A stretch of DNA of 64,000 bases, from NCBI RefSeq assembly GCF_024343575.1, contig NZ_RJUA01000005.1:174081-238080 (forward strand), written 5' to 3'. Below the pieces are notes generated by a model. The model did not search any database. It was not told the DNA's origin and worked only from the letters and a program-made list of their open reading frames with translations. Positions 54,729 to 64,000 of this stretch are shown here, in pieces. The stretch comes from Lacihabitans sp. LS3-19 (GTDB taxonomy: Bacteria > Bacteroidota > Bacteroidia > Cytophagales > Spirosomataceae). How positions within the stretch are numbered: position 1 is the stretch's first letter; the number at the start of each line of letters is the position of its first letter. A program made the translations under genes and the position numbers.

Positions 54729-54762
54729 TTGCGTAAAAAGTCTCATTTTATTGGTATTTTTG
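54729..54762 (+). promoter_or_regulatory. Promoter for ruvA (and possibly sprA)
   Basis: TTG at 54729-54731, 23-base spacer, TATTTTTG at 54755-54762, matching TTG-N17-23-TAnnTTTG, 38 bases before the ruvA start. Confidence 0.6.
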
Positions 54763-54800
54763 AAATTGAAACTTAATTTTTCCTGATCCCCTAAAAAAAA

Positions 54801-55394
54801 ATGATAGCTTATTTAAAAGGCAAATTAGTAGAGAAAGAACCCACTCATGTGATATTAGATGTTGGCGGTGTAGGTTATTGGGTCAAAATCTCACTTCAAA
54901 CCTATTCTGCTTTACAAAACAGTTCGGAACTTTGTCTTTTGCACACTGTCCAAATAATAAGAGAAGATTCTCATCAACTTTTTGGTTTTTTCACAAAAGA
55001 TGAACGAGAACTTTTCGAAAATCTAATATCCGTTTCTGGCATTGGGCCAAGTATAGCTTTGGTTTTTCTTTCATCTATGAACTCATTGGAAATCAAACAA
55101 GCAATTATTTCGGAAGATGTAAAAACCATACAAAACATAAAAGGCATAGGAGCCAAAACCGCACAAAGAGCAGTGATAGAGTTGAAAGACAAACTCAAAA
55201 AAGACATAATGTCGGAAGGCATAAACCCTACGATGTTTGCTTCTGTCAACCATACTTTAAGATCTGAAGCATTAACGGCATTAACAACTTTGGGAATACC
55301 TAAAGCTGCTGCTGAGAAAAGTGTAGATACGATTCTAAAAAGAACAAGTGGCGATGTATCTCTTGAAGAATTGATAAAACTGTCTCTAAGATAG
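54801..55394 (+). CDS. ruvA: Holliday junction branch-migration protein RuvA
   Basis: 197 residues with the three RuvA domains: N-terminal OB fold (MIAYLKGKLVEKEPTHVILDVGGVGYWVKI), helix-hairpin-helix pair (SVSGIGPSIALVFL and IKGIGAKTAQRAVIELKDKL) and the C-terminal domain (EALTALTTLGIPKAAAEKSV) that contacts RuvB. It binds four-way junctions during recombination repair. sprA begins about 90 bases downstream on the same strand. Confidence 0.96.
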   Translation: MIAYLKGKLVEKEPTHVILDVGGVGYWVKISLQTYSALQNSSELCLLHTVQIIREDSHQLFGFFTKDERELFENLISVSGIGPSIALVFLSSMNSLEIKQAIISEDVKTIQNIKGIGAKTAQRAVIELKDKLKKDIMSEGINPTMFASVNHTLRSEALTALTTLGIPKAAAEKSVDTILKRTSGDVSLEELIKLSLR

Positions 55395-55486
55395 TTTGTA
55401 CGTTTAATAAAAAAATTCGATTTTTAGAATAATGGCAAGATTTTAGTCGTTTAAAGCAATATTACTCTGTTTTGCATTCCTTTTTT

Positions 55487-58400
55487 ATGCATTTAAAAAT
55501 ACCTTATAAACTCACATTTTTTACAATACTTTGTTCTCTTGCATCCGCTTGGGCTCAAATCTCACCTGTTGATACCCTTCAGAATAAGAAAACTAGTTCG
55601 TTTTTCTACAATTGGAAAGATACTTATCTCAATAGATTCAATTATAGACTCTCTCCAGCTTTATCAATTAATCCAGATAGCCTCAAAACAAAGGTCCTTT
55701 ACAACGGCGACAATAAAAATTTCACGATAAGTGAGAATATCAACTCTAAGATTGATGTAAAAATACCCGAATCCATGACATTCAATGAATACTCTAGTAT
55801 TCAGAATGCCATGTTAAGACAGAGTATTTTACGCGATATTGAAAAAGCACAAGATGGAAATAGCTCAGTATCGGGAAAACGGATTAATCCGCTTTTGGAA
55901 AAAAATCCAATTATGGATAGAATTTTTGGAGACAAAGTGCCAGAGTTTAAGCCAAACGGTTATGTAAGTGTGAGTTTAAGAGCAGGAACCAGTTTTGTTA
56001 ACAACCCAATGACGCCTTTGGCACTTAGAAGACAGCCAATTTTTGATATGGATCAACAGATTGCTATTAACTTCAATAATTTGTTCGGAGGTGGTCAAAA
56101 TTCAAATGCAAATGAAGGAGATTTTGACAATTCAAGTAATCAAAATTCTAACAATTCTCCAAGAATTCAAGATTTAAAAAATATAGTAAGAAAGGCTGGT
56201 CAAACTAAAGAGAAAATGAATATTCTCGGAAATTTTGACACCAAATCATCTTTCGGTTTTGAAAATAAATTTAAACTTAATTTTAAGAACGAACCAGAAG
56301 ACATTCTTCAAAAAGTAGAGTTGGGAAATATTACAATGCCAAATAGGACTCAGCTAATACCGGGTGTTCAAAACCTATTTGGAGCTAAACTTGGTTTTAA
56401 ATTCGGCAAACTAGATATCACAACAGTATTTGCACAACAAAACTCAAGAACAGAATCTATCATGATCAATGGTGGTTCTCAAAGCCGTAAATTTGAATTT
56501 AGATGTGATAATTACGACGAAAACAGGCACTTTTTCATATCTCATTTTTTCAGAGACCAATACGAAAAATCTCTAAAAAATCTACCCATGTTAACATCTG
56601 GAGTGAGAATTACCAGAATAGAAGTTTATGTAACCAATAGAACCAATAACGTGAGTTCGATGAGAAATTTGGTTGGATTGGCAGATTTGGCAGAAAAAAA
56701 TCCTTATCGTAGCGATATTATCGTACCGAACAAAACTATTCTTGCCGCTGACAATAAATCAAACAATCTTTTCAGCAGTCTTGTAAACGATGAATCTTTT
56801 AGGAGAATAGACAATAGTGGTAACATACTTACTGGCATGAACCTCAAAAATGGAGAAGATTTCGAACTTCTCAGAGGAGCCAAAAAACTAACAGACAGAG
56901 AGTTTGAAATTCAACCTGAATTAGGTTACATTTCTTTACTTACTCCACTAAGAAATGATGAGATACTGGCAGTAGCCTATGAATATACTTATCAAGGAAG
57001 AGCTTACAAGGTTGGTGAACTTACAGAAGATTATGTAAGTAGAAAAGAAGATGAAGTAATAATGCTAAAGCTTTTGAAGTCTTCTACCATTAGAAACCGT
57101 CTCAACAATCCGATGTGGGACTTGATGATGAAAAACGTTTATTCATTGGCTCAAGGTCAGATTCAAAAAGAAGGTTTTCAGTTAAGAATAATCTACAAAG
57201 ACGATCAAACAGGAATGGACACACCAAACCTTAGAGAAGGTAAAAACTTTGTAGATGTGCCTTTGATAGAAGCCATGAAGCTTGATAAACTGAACTTCAA
57301 CAACGACCCAAAAAAGGATGGAAATTTTGACTATGTTGAAAATGTAACCATTAATGAAAGATACGGAAGGATCATATTTCCAGTATTAGAGCCCTTTGGC
57401 TCGCATTTGAATGCATTATTCGAAGGGGAACCTGATTTACAAAAAAAATATGTTTTCGATGAATTATATCGAAAAACATTGATGGATGCCCAGCAAGTAA
57501 GTTTAAAAAACAAATTTTTTATATCTGGAAGTGTTCAATCTGGAGGTTCTGAGATTTCCTTGCCTTTAGGAGCATCAGGTTCTTCGGTAAGAGTATATGC
57601 AGGAGGTAGTGAGCTTAAACAAGGTGTAGACTATACTGTTGACAATCAACAAGGTACTATTAGAATTACTAACCAAAGTATTCTAAGTTCTGGTAGACAA
57701 ATAAGGATAGATTACGAAAAACCCGATATTTTCCAAGCACAGATAAGGAGATTATTTGGTCTTAGATTAGATTATACCATAAGCAGACATCTGAGAATAG
57801 GTGCCACATTATTATCTTTAAAAGAAAATACGCCTGGCTTTATCACCAGAACTTCAATAGGCAACGAACCTGTAAATAATACGATTTGGGGATTAGATGC
57901 TAATTTCAAAAAAGATGTGATGGGCTTAACCAAGCTTTTAGACAAATTGCCGGGAATTCAGACCAAAGAAGTGTCTACAATAATGTTTAACGCCGAATTT
58001 GCTCAGCTAAGACCTGGTGTAAACAATAAGCGTGTAAAAGGTAGCTCAATGATTGATGATTTTGAGTTTGCTCGAAATATCAATGATTTAAGTCGACAGC
58101 CAACCAAATGGAGGTTGGGTTCAACTCCAGAGGCGATTTTAAAAACCATTCCTACTTATCCAAGTGATGCTTATGCTTACAATTATAACAGAGCAAAAAT
58201 ATCGGCTTATACCGTAGATATGTCCGCTTATATTTCCACAGGTGGTTTTGGAGCCAATAGCATAATCCCAGACGAAGTAAAAGCTGAAGCAAACAGCAAT
58301 ATCTATACAAAGGGATTCCAGATTCAAGACATTTTCCCTGGAAGATCTAGGCAGGTTTTTGCTCAACAATTACCCTCTGCTATACTGGACTTAGCCTACT

Positions 58401-61400
58401 ACCCTACGGAGCCAGGTATGTATAACTACAATTCTAATCTAAACTCAGAAGGAAGATTATCAGATCCGAAGAAAAACTTTGGTTCCGTAATGAGAGGTAT
58501 AACTTTTGATGCTGACTTTGACAATTCTAATGTAGAATACTTGGAGTTTTGGCTTTTGGACCCATTTGCCGATGTTGTAAGGGCAAGTAGAAACGAAGCT
58601 TTTAGAAATACAACAGGTGGTAAGCTTTTGATACAACTGGGTGATATATCTGAAGACGTAATTCCTGACAGCAGATTTAACTTCGAAAATGGCATAAAAG
58701 ACTCAACGAGCTTTTCGAGTCCAGTAAAAACGGATTGGGGCTTGGCTCCTAAAACACAGTTTATCACAGACGCATTTGATAATTCAGAAAGTGTAAGGTT
58801 AAAGCAAGACGTTGGTCTAGACGGTCTTTCAAATGAAGATGAGAGAAATTATGTAAACCCAAACAATGCAACTAATAATCAGGGAATTAAAGGATTTTTA
58901 AGTACTTTAGAAGGCAGAAATTTGAACGCTGATGCTTTCGAAAAAATTAAAAGTGATCCATCAAAAGACGATTTCCACTATTTCCTAGACCCAATTTTTG
59001 ACGCTAGCCAGGCTACTTTCTTGGAGCGATTCAAAGATTACCTTGGAATGGAAAATAACGCTCCACCAATCACTTCTAACACCACAAATTTAAACACAAC
59101 ATCTAACCTTAACCAGGCCTCAACAAATTTAGCTGACAAAGAAGATATCAATCAAGATAATACAATAAATCAAGTTGAAGACTATTTTGAATATGAAGTA
59201 GAATTGAGCCCAACATCCGGAAACTTACCAAATTCAGGTGCATTGTCTGGAAATAGTTATATAGTAGACAAGGTGACAACAAATGGTGCTACTTGGTACC
59301 TTCATAGAATTCCGATAAGAAAACCAACACGTAGTTTTCCTGCTGGCAAAGAAGGTTTTAAGTCTATGAGATTTATCAGATTGGTAACTACTGAATGGGA
59401 ACAACCCGTAGTTTTAAGGTTTGCATCTTTGCAACTGGTTTCTAACCAATACAGAGTATATGCCAATAGCCTATCGGACGAAAGTAATTTTGAAGTACCA
59501 CAAGATTCTTCGAGCACTGCTGTATTCAAAACTTCTTCTGTAAACGTTGAAGAAAACGGCTGTCCGCTTGAAGGGGATTGCAATATCAAACCAGGTACTA
59601 CGCCATATGTTGTTCCTCCTGGTTTTATTAGAGATAGGGATTTTACAACACAGATATTTACGCAGTTAAATGAGCAGTCCTTAAGTATGTCCGTTGAAGA
59701 TCTTAGAGGTGGAGAAGCCAGAGCGGTTTTCAAAAACACCAAATTGGATCTTAACATGTACAAAAGAATAAAGATGTTTGTACATACCCAAAACAAAGAA
59801 AACCAAGATGGTATAGCTAGTGCGTTTATAAGAATTGGAACTGACTTAAAAAATAACTATTATGAAATAGAAATTCCGAATCTTAAAAACACCATTAATG
59901 GATCTCAAGATCCTTATATCATTTGGCCTAAAGAAAATGAACTTGATATTTCATTGGATATTTTAAGAAACCTTAAACTTGAAAGAAACCGAAATCTTTT
60001 TCCAATGAATAAAAGATATGGAGGAGATAAACTAGTTGATATAGAAGGCACCGTTTCAGGGCCAATCGATGGAATCGAAGAGAATATTATTAGACAGTAT
60101 AAAATTAGTGTAATTGGAAATCCTGACTTCAGCAATGTGTTAACAATGATGATAGGCTTGAAAAACAATGACACAATCAATAAGTTTATCGGAAGAGAAT
60201 TCACTATATGGTGCGATGAACTTAGGGCCTTTGGATTTGACCAAGAAAATGGAGAAGCGGGGATTTTCTCAGCAGATATAAAACTTGCAGATGTTGGAAC
60301 AATATTGTTAAATGGAAATTTCAAGAACTATGGTTTTGGTGGAGTACAAGATAGAATATCAACACGTTCTAGAGAAGTTTCTCAAGGCTTCGGTATAGCC
60401 TCAAACATTGCAATAGATAAGTTTTTTCCTTTGAAATGGGGTTTGAGTATTCCGTTTTTTGCCAACTATGATCACCAAATGGTTATTCCAACGTTTAACC
60501 CACTTGACCCTGACATTAGATTGGATGATGCACTACTTAACAGAAGTATTTATCAACAAAATCTGACCAGAGAAATAGTTTCTGAAGATGCAGTAACAAA
60601 AGGTTTTAACTTTACCAATGTAAGGAAAACCAAGACTAAAACAACAGGAAAAGATCATTTTTACGATATTGAAAACTTCACCTTTTCTTATGCTCAAAAT
60701 CGTATTGAAAGACGCAGTATCCTTTTAGACCAAAACCTACAAACCCAAACTCGAGCAGGTTTAAGCTATCAGTATTCACCTAAAGGATTTACTTGGGAGC
60801 CTTTTAAAAAATTCACTGGATTTGATAAGCCTTTTTTGAAAAACGTCAAAACTTTGAATCTATCTCCAATTCCTACCTTAATAGCATTTAGGGGAGATTA
60901 TAACAGAAGTTATTTCTTGACACAATATAGAAATTCAAATCTAGAAACTTCAGATATTTCACCAAACGTCATTAAATATTTTCTAGGAAATAGATTCTAT
61001 GATACCCAATGGAATTTAACAAAGTCTATAGTTTTCTCTTACAATGCTCAAATGACTTCCATTCAAGATGATATAAATGAGATAACAGATGATGAGATAA
61101 AGTTCATAGATGGATTAACAACTTTAGGTAGACCCAAAAATTATATGCAAAAAATGCAGGCTACTTATCGTTTACCACTGGATAAATTTTTCCTTTTGGA
61201 TTGGATGAAAGCAGATACAAGGTTTAACAATAACTATGGATATACCGCTGGTTCATTTAAAATAGAAGACGAAAACGGAGATGCATTTGGTAATATGCTC
61301 GAAAATGGCAGAGAATTAGCCATAAATGGGCAAGTTGATTTGGTGAAACTTTATAATAAGCTCAAATTCTTGAGAATGGCCAATGCTCCTAACCCACCGA

Positions 61401-62917
61401 AACAAAGATTTACAAGAGCACCTGGAGATGATGAAGAAGTGAAACTACAGACTGGAAGTGTAACTAAAAGTTTAACGAGGGTATTGATGACTTTAAGAGG
61501 AATTAATGCAGATTTTGCTTTGTTCGAAACCACGCTTTTGCCTGGCTTTTTACCTTCACCGAAGTTTTTTGGAATGGACGGATCCAATGAATATGCTCCA
61601 GGAATCGAATTTGTGATGGGAAGTCAAAATAGAAATATCCATAAGATTGCTGCCCAAAAAGGTTGGCTATCACAGAGCATTATCCAGAATAATCCATTTA
61701 CGCAAACCCGAGGTGTGAAATTTAACTTTGGAACACGTCTGGAGCCATTTAAAGGCCTAACGATGCAAATAAAAGGTAATTTGACACGAGCAGACAGCTA
61801 TCAAGAAATGTATCGACCTGAAACTGTTGGAGGTTCGTTCCAATCTCTAAATCCAGTAAGAAATGGAAGTTTCAGTATGTCGTTTTGGTCATTTAAAACT
61901 GGCTTCACAAAAATGAGCAATGACTCTGCTAGTTTATACCAATATCAAATATTTGATAACATGGTAGGTAATAGACAAAAAGTATTAGATAGATTAAATG
62001 GAATTAATACAAATGCAGAAGGGCAATTGATAGGAAAATACGACCTTAACTCTCAGGATGTATTAATCCCCGCTTTCTTCTCAGCTTATTCTGGTCAGTC
62101 TTTGGATAAAATATTTGCAAAATCAATTAAGAAAGGTGGTAAAACCTTTAACCCTTTCCTTTCATTCCCAATGCCAAACTGGCGAATTGATTATCAAGGT
62201 TTAGAAAAACTACCCTTATTTAAGCAAGTATTCAATTCGATTACACTAAGTCATCAATACTCATCAACATACAGTGTAGGTAATTTCACATCTTCATTGG
62301 AATACGGAAACCAATTACTTAATCTTGCCATTAGAGATTATCCATTAGGAGATAAAACGATTGAAACGTATGCCAATATACCTTATTTGAACTCGAACAC
62401 GCCTCTGTTTGCTCCAGCATTTATTATGAGTACAATTTCTATGGAGGAGAAGTTTTCACCAGTGATTGGTGTTCAATTTACCACCAAAAGAAACTTTACA
62501 GGCTCGTTTAACTGGAACAAAGAAAGAAAAGCCGCCTTGAACCTTTCAAATGCTCAAGTGGCGGAATACAACAGTAAAGATTTTGTTTTTGGAATTGGTT
62601 ATAAGAAAAATAACGTTAAACTTCCTTTCAGAGGAAGAGATGGCAATCTTATTGTCCTCAAAAATGATGTAAATTTCAGAATCGATATTACAAGTCGTGA
62701 TTTAAAAGTACTACAGAGACGTTTAGACGGTGACGTTGTACCTATTCAAGGTAATTATAATTTACAGATAAGACCACAACTGCAGTACCAATTCAATAAA
62801 AAGATAAACGCAGGTATGTATTGGGAGAGATTGGTAAATACTCCTTTTACTTCGCTTTCTTACCAAAGAACTTCTTCTATATTCGGAATAAATGCTAGGT
62901 TTAATTTGAGTGATTAG
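55487..62917 (+). CDS. sprA: T9SS outer-membrane translocon protein SprA (Sov)
   Basis: 2476 residues from the ATG at 55487; an in-frame TTG at 55472 would add five residues before the signal peptide (MHLKIPYKLTFF ... SAWAQ). Size and sequence match SprA/Sov, the giant 36-strand beta-barrel through which T9SS cargo crosses the outer membrane. Visible landmarks are the early FNEYSSIQNAMLRQSILRDIEKA region, repeated barrel-strand patterns, the internal GSSMIDDFEFARNINDLSRQPTKWRLGSTP segment and a barrel-type C-terminal end ending GINARFNLSD. Essential for secretion of tail-bearing proteins and for gliding in related species. Adjacent to ruvA, a recurrent arrangement in Bacteroidota. The frame is intact. 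Confidence 0.96.
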   Translation: MHLKIPYKLTFFTILCSLASAWAQISPVDTLQNKKTSSFFYNWKDTYLNRFNYRLSPALSINPDSLKTKVLYNGDNKNFTISENINSKIDVKIPESMTFNEYSSIQNAMLRQSILRDIEKAQDGNSSVSGKRINPLLEKNPIMDRIFGDKVPEFKPNGYVSVSLRAGTSFVNNPMTPLALRRQPIFDMDQQIAINFNNLFGGGQNSNANEGDFDNSSNQNSNNSPRIQDLKNIVRKAGQTKEKMNILGNFDTKSSFGFENKFKLNFKNEPEDILQKVELGNITMPNRTQLIPGVQNLFGAKLGFKFGKLDITTVFAQQNSRTESIMINGGSQSRKFEFRCDNYDENRHFFISHFFRDQYEKSLKNLPMLTSGVRITRIEVYVTNRTNNVSSMRNLVGLADLAEKNPYRSDIIVPNKTILAADNKSNNLFSSLVNDESFRRIDNSGNILTGMNLKNGEDFELLRGAKKLTDREFEIQPELGYISLLTPLRNDEILAVAYEYTYQGRAYKVGELTEDYVSRKEDEVIMLKLLKSSTIRNRLNNPMWDLMMKNVYSLAQGQIQKEGFQLRIIYKDDQTGMDTPNLREGKNFVDVPLIEAMKLDKLNFNNDPKKDGNFDYVENVTINERYGRIIFPVLEPFGSHLNALFEGEPDLQKKYVFDELYRKTLMDAQQVSLKNKFFISGSVQSGGSEISLPLGASGSSVRVYAGGSELKQGVDYTVDNQQGTIRITNQSILSSGRQIRIDYEKPDIFQAQIRRLFGLRLDYTISRHLRIGATLLSLKENTPGFITRTSIGNEPVNNTIWGLDANFKKDVMGLTKLLDKLPGIQTKEVSTIMFNAEFAQLRPGVNNKRVKGSSMIDDFEFARNINDLSRQPTKWRLGSTPEAILKTIPTYPSDAYAYNYNRAKISAYTVDMSAYISTGGFGANSIIPDEVKAEANSNIYTKGFQIQDIFPGRSRQVFAQQLPSAILDLAYYPTEPGMYNYNSNLNSEGRLSDPKKNFGSVMRGITFDADFDNSNVEYLEFWLLDPFADVVRASRNEAFRNTTGGKLLIQLGDISEDVIPDSRFNFENGIKDSTSFSSPVKTDWGLAPKTQFITDAFDNSESVRLKQDVGLDGLSNEDERNYVNPNNATNNQGIKGFLSTLEGRNLNADAFEKIKSDPSKDDFHYFLDPIFDASQATFLERFKDYLGMENNAPPITSNTTNLNTTSNLNQASTNLADKEDINQDNTINQVEDYFEYEVELSPTSGNLPNSGALSGNSYIVDKVTTNGATWYLHRIPIRKPTRSFPAGKEGFKSMRFIRLVTTEWEQPVVLRFASLQLVSNQYRVYANSLSDESNFEVPQDSSSTAVFKTSSVNVEENGCPLEGDCNIKPGTTPYVVPPGFIRDRDFTTQIFTQLNEQSLSMSVEDLRGGEARAVFKNTKLDLNMYKRIKMFVHTQNKENQDGIASAFIRIGTDLKNNYYEIEIPNLKNTINGSQDPYIIWPKENELDISLDILRNLKLERNRNLFPMNKRYGGDKLVDIEGTVSGPIDGIEENIIRQYKISVIGNPDFSNVLTMMIGLKNNDTINKFIGREFTIWCDELRAFGFDQENGEAGIFSADIKLADVGTILLNGNFKNYGFGGVQDRISTRSREVSQGFGIASNIAIDKFFPLKWGLSIPFFANYDHQMVIPTFNPLDPDIRLDDALLNRSIYQQNLTREIVSEDAVTKGFNFTNVRKTKTKTTGKDHFYDIENFTFSYAQNRIERRSILLDQNLQTQTRAGLSYQYSPKGFTWEPFKKFTGFDKPFLKNVKTLNLSPIPTLIAFRGDYNRSYFLTQYRNSNLETSDISPNVIKYFLGNRFYDTQWNLTKSIVFSYNAQMTSIQDDINEITDDEIKFIDGLTTLGRPKNYMQKMQATYRLPLDKFFLLDWMKADTRFNNNYGYTAGSFKIEDENGDAFGNMLENGRELAINGQVDLVKLYNKLKFLRMANAPNPPKQRFTRAPGDDEEVKLQTGSVTKSLTRVLMTLRGINADFALFETTLLPGFLPSPKFFGMDGSNEYAPGIEFVMGSQNRNIHKIAAQKGWLSQSIIQNNPFTQTRGVKFNFGTRLEPFKGLTMQIKGNLTRADSYQEMYRPETVGGSFQSLNPVRNGSFSMSFWSFKTGFTKMSNDSASLYQYQIFDNMVGNRQKVLDRLNGINTNAEGQLIGKYDLNSQDVLIPAFFSAYSGQSLDKIFAKSIKKGGKTFNPFLSFPMPNWRIDYQGLEKLPLFKQVFNSITLSHQYSSTYSVGNFTSSLEYGNQLLNLAIRDYPLGDKTIETYANIPYLNSNTPLFAPAFIMSTISMEEKFSPVIGVQFTTKRNFTGSFNWNKERKAALNLSNAQVAEYNSKDFVFGIGYKKNNVKLPFRGRDGNLIVLKNDVNFRIDITSRDLKVLQRRLDGDVVPIQGNYNLQIRPQLQYQFNKKINAGMYWERLVNTPFTSLSYQRTSSIFGINARFNLSD

Positions 62918-63179
62918 ATTTTTTTTAAAAGTGGGAAGATGTAAGTGATTTTGTTGTGAGTTGGGAGTTAGGAGCGATTTAGATGTGTTTGAAGAGTAAT
63001 GAGTTGCGAGAAGTTTGAAATTGGTTGTCATTAATTGTAAAAATGAATTATTTCTTGTGATATTTTGAATGTCTTATTTTCAAAATTAGCTTTCTAAAAA
63101 ATCAAACTTTATTATTTCTCCTTTAAACATATTACTTTAATCTTGATTCCTAGGAGTTATTAAAATTTAATTTGGTTTC
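62918..63179. other. Intergenic DNA after sprA
   Basis: No credible open frame, RNA gene or terminator with a clean T run is visible in these bases. The stretch just past the sprA stop (TTTTTTTAAAAG) could be a weak termination signal but lacks a stem. Confidence 0.5.
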
Positions 63180-63330
63180 TTATTTGAACTTGTTTTTGAT
63201 TTCGAACTTAAATTTGATTTTGGTCTTGTTTTTGAACTTAATTTTGAACTTGAACTTGATTTTGTTTTTGAAATTGTTTTTGATCTTGAACTTGAATTTG
63301 AATTTAAACTTATAATTAAACTTGAATTTA
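63180..63330. repeat. Degenerate 6-bp tandem repeat (TTGAAC/TTGATT/TTGTTT units)
   Basis: About 150 bases built of TTGAAC, TTGATT, TTGTTT and related hexamers. Read on the minus strand they give alternating Lys-Phe/Lys-Ile, so a 79-codon open frame beginning at 63419 is an artefact of the repeat rather than a recognised gene. Such arrays can expand or contract by slippage. Confidence 0.75.
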
Positions 63331-63404
63331 AAATCCCCATTCAAAACCCAAAAACCATAAAAAGGGCGTCCTTGATAATTGCTAAAAAAATTCTGTTTTT
63401 CAAG

Positions 63405-63430
63405 AATCCAGTCTTTCACGAGTCTGGATT
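63405..63430 (+). terminator. Hairpin with T run near the transposon end
   Basis: AATCCAG (63405-63411) pairs with CTGGATT (63424-63430) and is followed by TTTT on the plus strand. It may be a terminator or part of a mobile-element boundary; there is no plus-strand gene directly before it. Confidence 0.4.
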
Positions 63431-63550
63431 TTTTGATTTTTGGCTATGAGAATTCTTGAAAAATTTACATTTTCATTTTTTTGTTAGCAATTCTTGTTTT
63501 TTAGATGAGTTTGGGCAGTCTTATCCCGTGATATTTCTCTTAAAAGTTTT

Positions 63551-64000
63551 TCAAGCTACTTTTTTGACTTGTTTTTGTTGCCGTTTTGATAGTCGGACGA
63601 CATTTGCAGTAAAGATTCCGAAGAACATCCACACGATTTGTGTTTCTGGTGTTTTTGCTTTGATTTTCCTTAGGCCATAGTTTTCTTTTTCCGTGCCAAA
63701 TGAGCCTTCTAGGCGTGTTCCTCTTTCTATAGAAAGGATGGTTTTAACTTTTTTGATATTTTTATCTGTTACTTTTTTACCCTTTGCAACAAAATTGGTT
63801 TGCAGTTTTTTAGTGGTACAAAACCGCCTATTGCTATTTGTTGGATAAATCCCATCTGCTGCTAAATGTGTACAAGTTCCAATCATCAATCGATGTTTAT
63901 AGTAAGCATGCTTTAGTCTGGTAGTCTCGTTGAAGGCATTGAAACTGTGGTGTTCAATGATGTTTAGCCCTCCAACTTGCATTATGTGAGCTTTTATACC
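63551..64000 (-). mobile_element. Transposase, C-terminal part (5' end outside window)
   Basis: The open frame runs on the minus strand from the right edge to 63551, about 149 residues. An internal ATG at 63982 is not a true start because the frame stays open to 64000. HAYYKHRLMIGTCTHLAADGIYPTNSNRRFC and the late block TRLEGSFGTEKENYGLRKIKAKTPETQIVWMFFGIFTANVV are the distal half of a DDE transposase; the final Glu of the catalytic triad is probably that in LEGSFG. The family is likely ISNCY- or IS1182-like, not certain. The right end of the element should lie between about 63430 and 63550. Confidence 0.8.

Noticed and set aside
59302..59796. 164-codon open frame on the minus strand inside sprA
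   Set aside because: Antisense shadow of an intact sprA frame with no promoter or family match.
63180..63419. 79-codon Lys/Phe-rich open frame on the minus strand
   Set aside because: Mostly generated by a degenerate 6-bp repeat; no start signal or homology that I recognise. Kept as a repeat.

Overview
The window is AT-rich bacterial chromosome from a member of the Bacteroidota, most probably the order Cytophagales (Leadbetterella/Lacihabitans/Emticicia-like; the genus is an inference). Supporting signs are a full-length SprA-type translocon of the type IX secretion system (T9SS), a SusC/SusD pair, C-terminal T9SS sorting tails, a 3-coathanger-type C-terminus, TAnnTTTG promoter boxes and the absence of strong Shine-Dalgarno sequences. 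It is mostly core genome. The only mobile DNA seen is a transposase fragment at the right edge.

Layout. 1-2681 (minus): pyrB, an isolated nuoC, a YfcE-type phosphodiesterase and a truncated exported protein. 2829-12396 (minus): a nutrient-uptake locus with a ROK regulator, SusC, SusD, a terminator and an FG-GAP/ASPIC lipoprotein. 12442-15743 (minus): an exported beta-propeller protein, a Dabb protein, a lipase-like lipoprotein and a MarR regulator. 15821-17798 (plus): Maf, a small T9SS-tail-like protein, a 5'(3')-deoxyribonucleotidase and a lysoplasmalogenase-like membrane protein. 17795-19465 (minus): MarC and a class V aminotransferase. 19482-23832 (minus): a compact operon for an exported nuclease, an exported T9SS cargo protein and a 39-residue peptide with a lasso-peptide leader signature, closed by a strong terminator. 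23932-36417: an ArsR regulator, thrA-thrB, a DUF4254-GT9 pair, Mpl, an arginine-decarboxylase-like enzyme, a sugar-nucleotide cassette (FdtA-like isomerase, DegT aminotransferase, GT2) and a PatB/MalY enzyme. 36427-43724: two SDRs, small proteins, hisS-mltG-thioesterase-BrkB and a Tat-type TIM-barrel lipoprotein. 43765-53478: a dicarboxylate symporter with a paraoxonase-like protein, maeB, a ceramidase-like protein, a second MarR, a LMW phosphatase, a DivIC-like protein and enolase. 53848-62917 (plus): an exported rhodanese-thioredoxin fusion, ruvA and sprA. 62918-64000: intergenic DNA with a degenerate 6-bp repeat, then the transposase fragment.

How the parts fit. SprA would secrete cargo such as the tail-bearing protein at 19651-20916. 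The SusC/SusD/FG-GAP proteins take up a polymer-derived nutrient, probably under ROK control. ThrA/ThrB feed threonine synthesis, and the FdtA/DegT/GT2 and GT9 genes serve surface glycans. The most unusual item is the orphan lasso-like precursor at 19525-19644: none of the usual lasso-maturation enzymes is encoded in this window, and the gene sits 6 bases behind a T9SS cargo gene.
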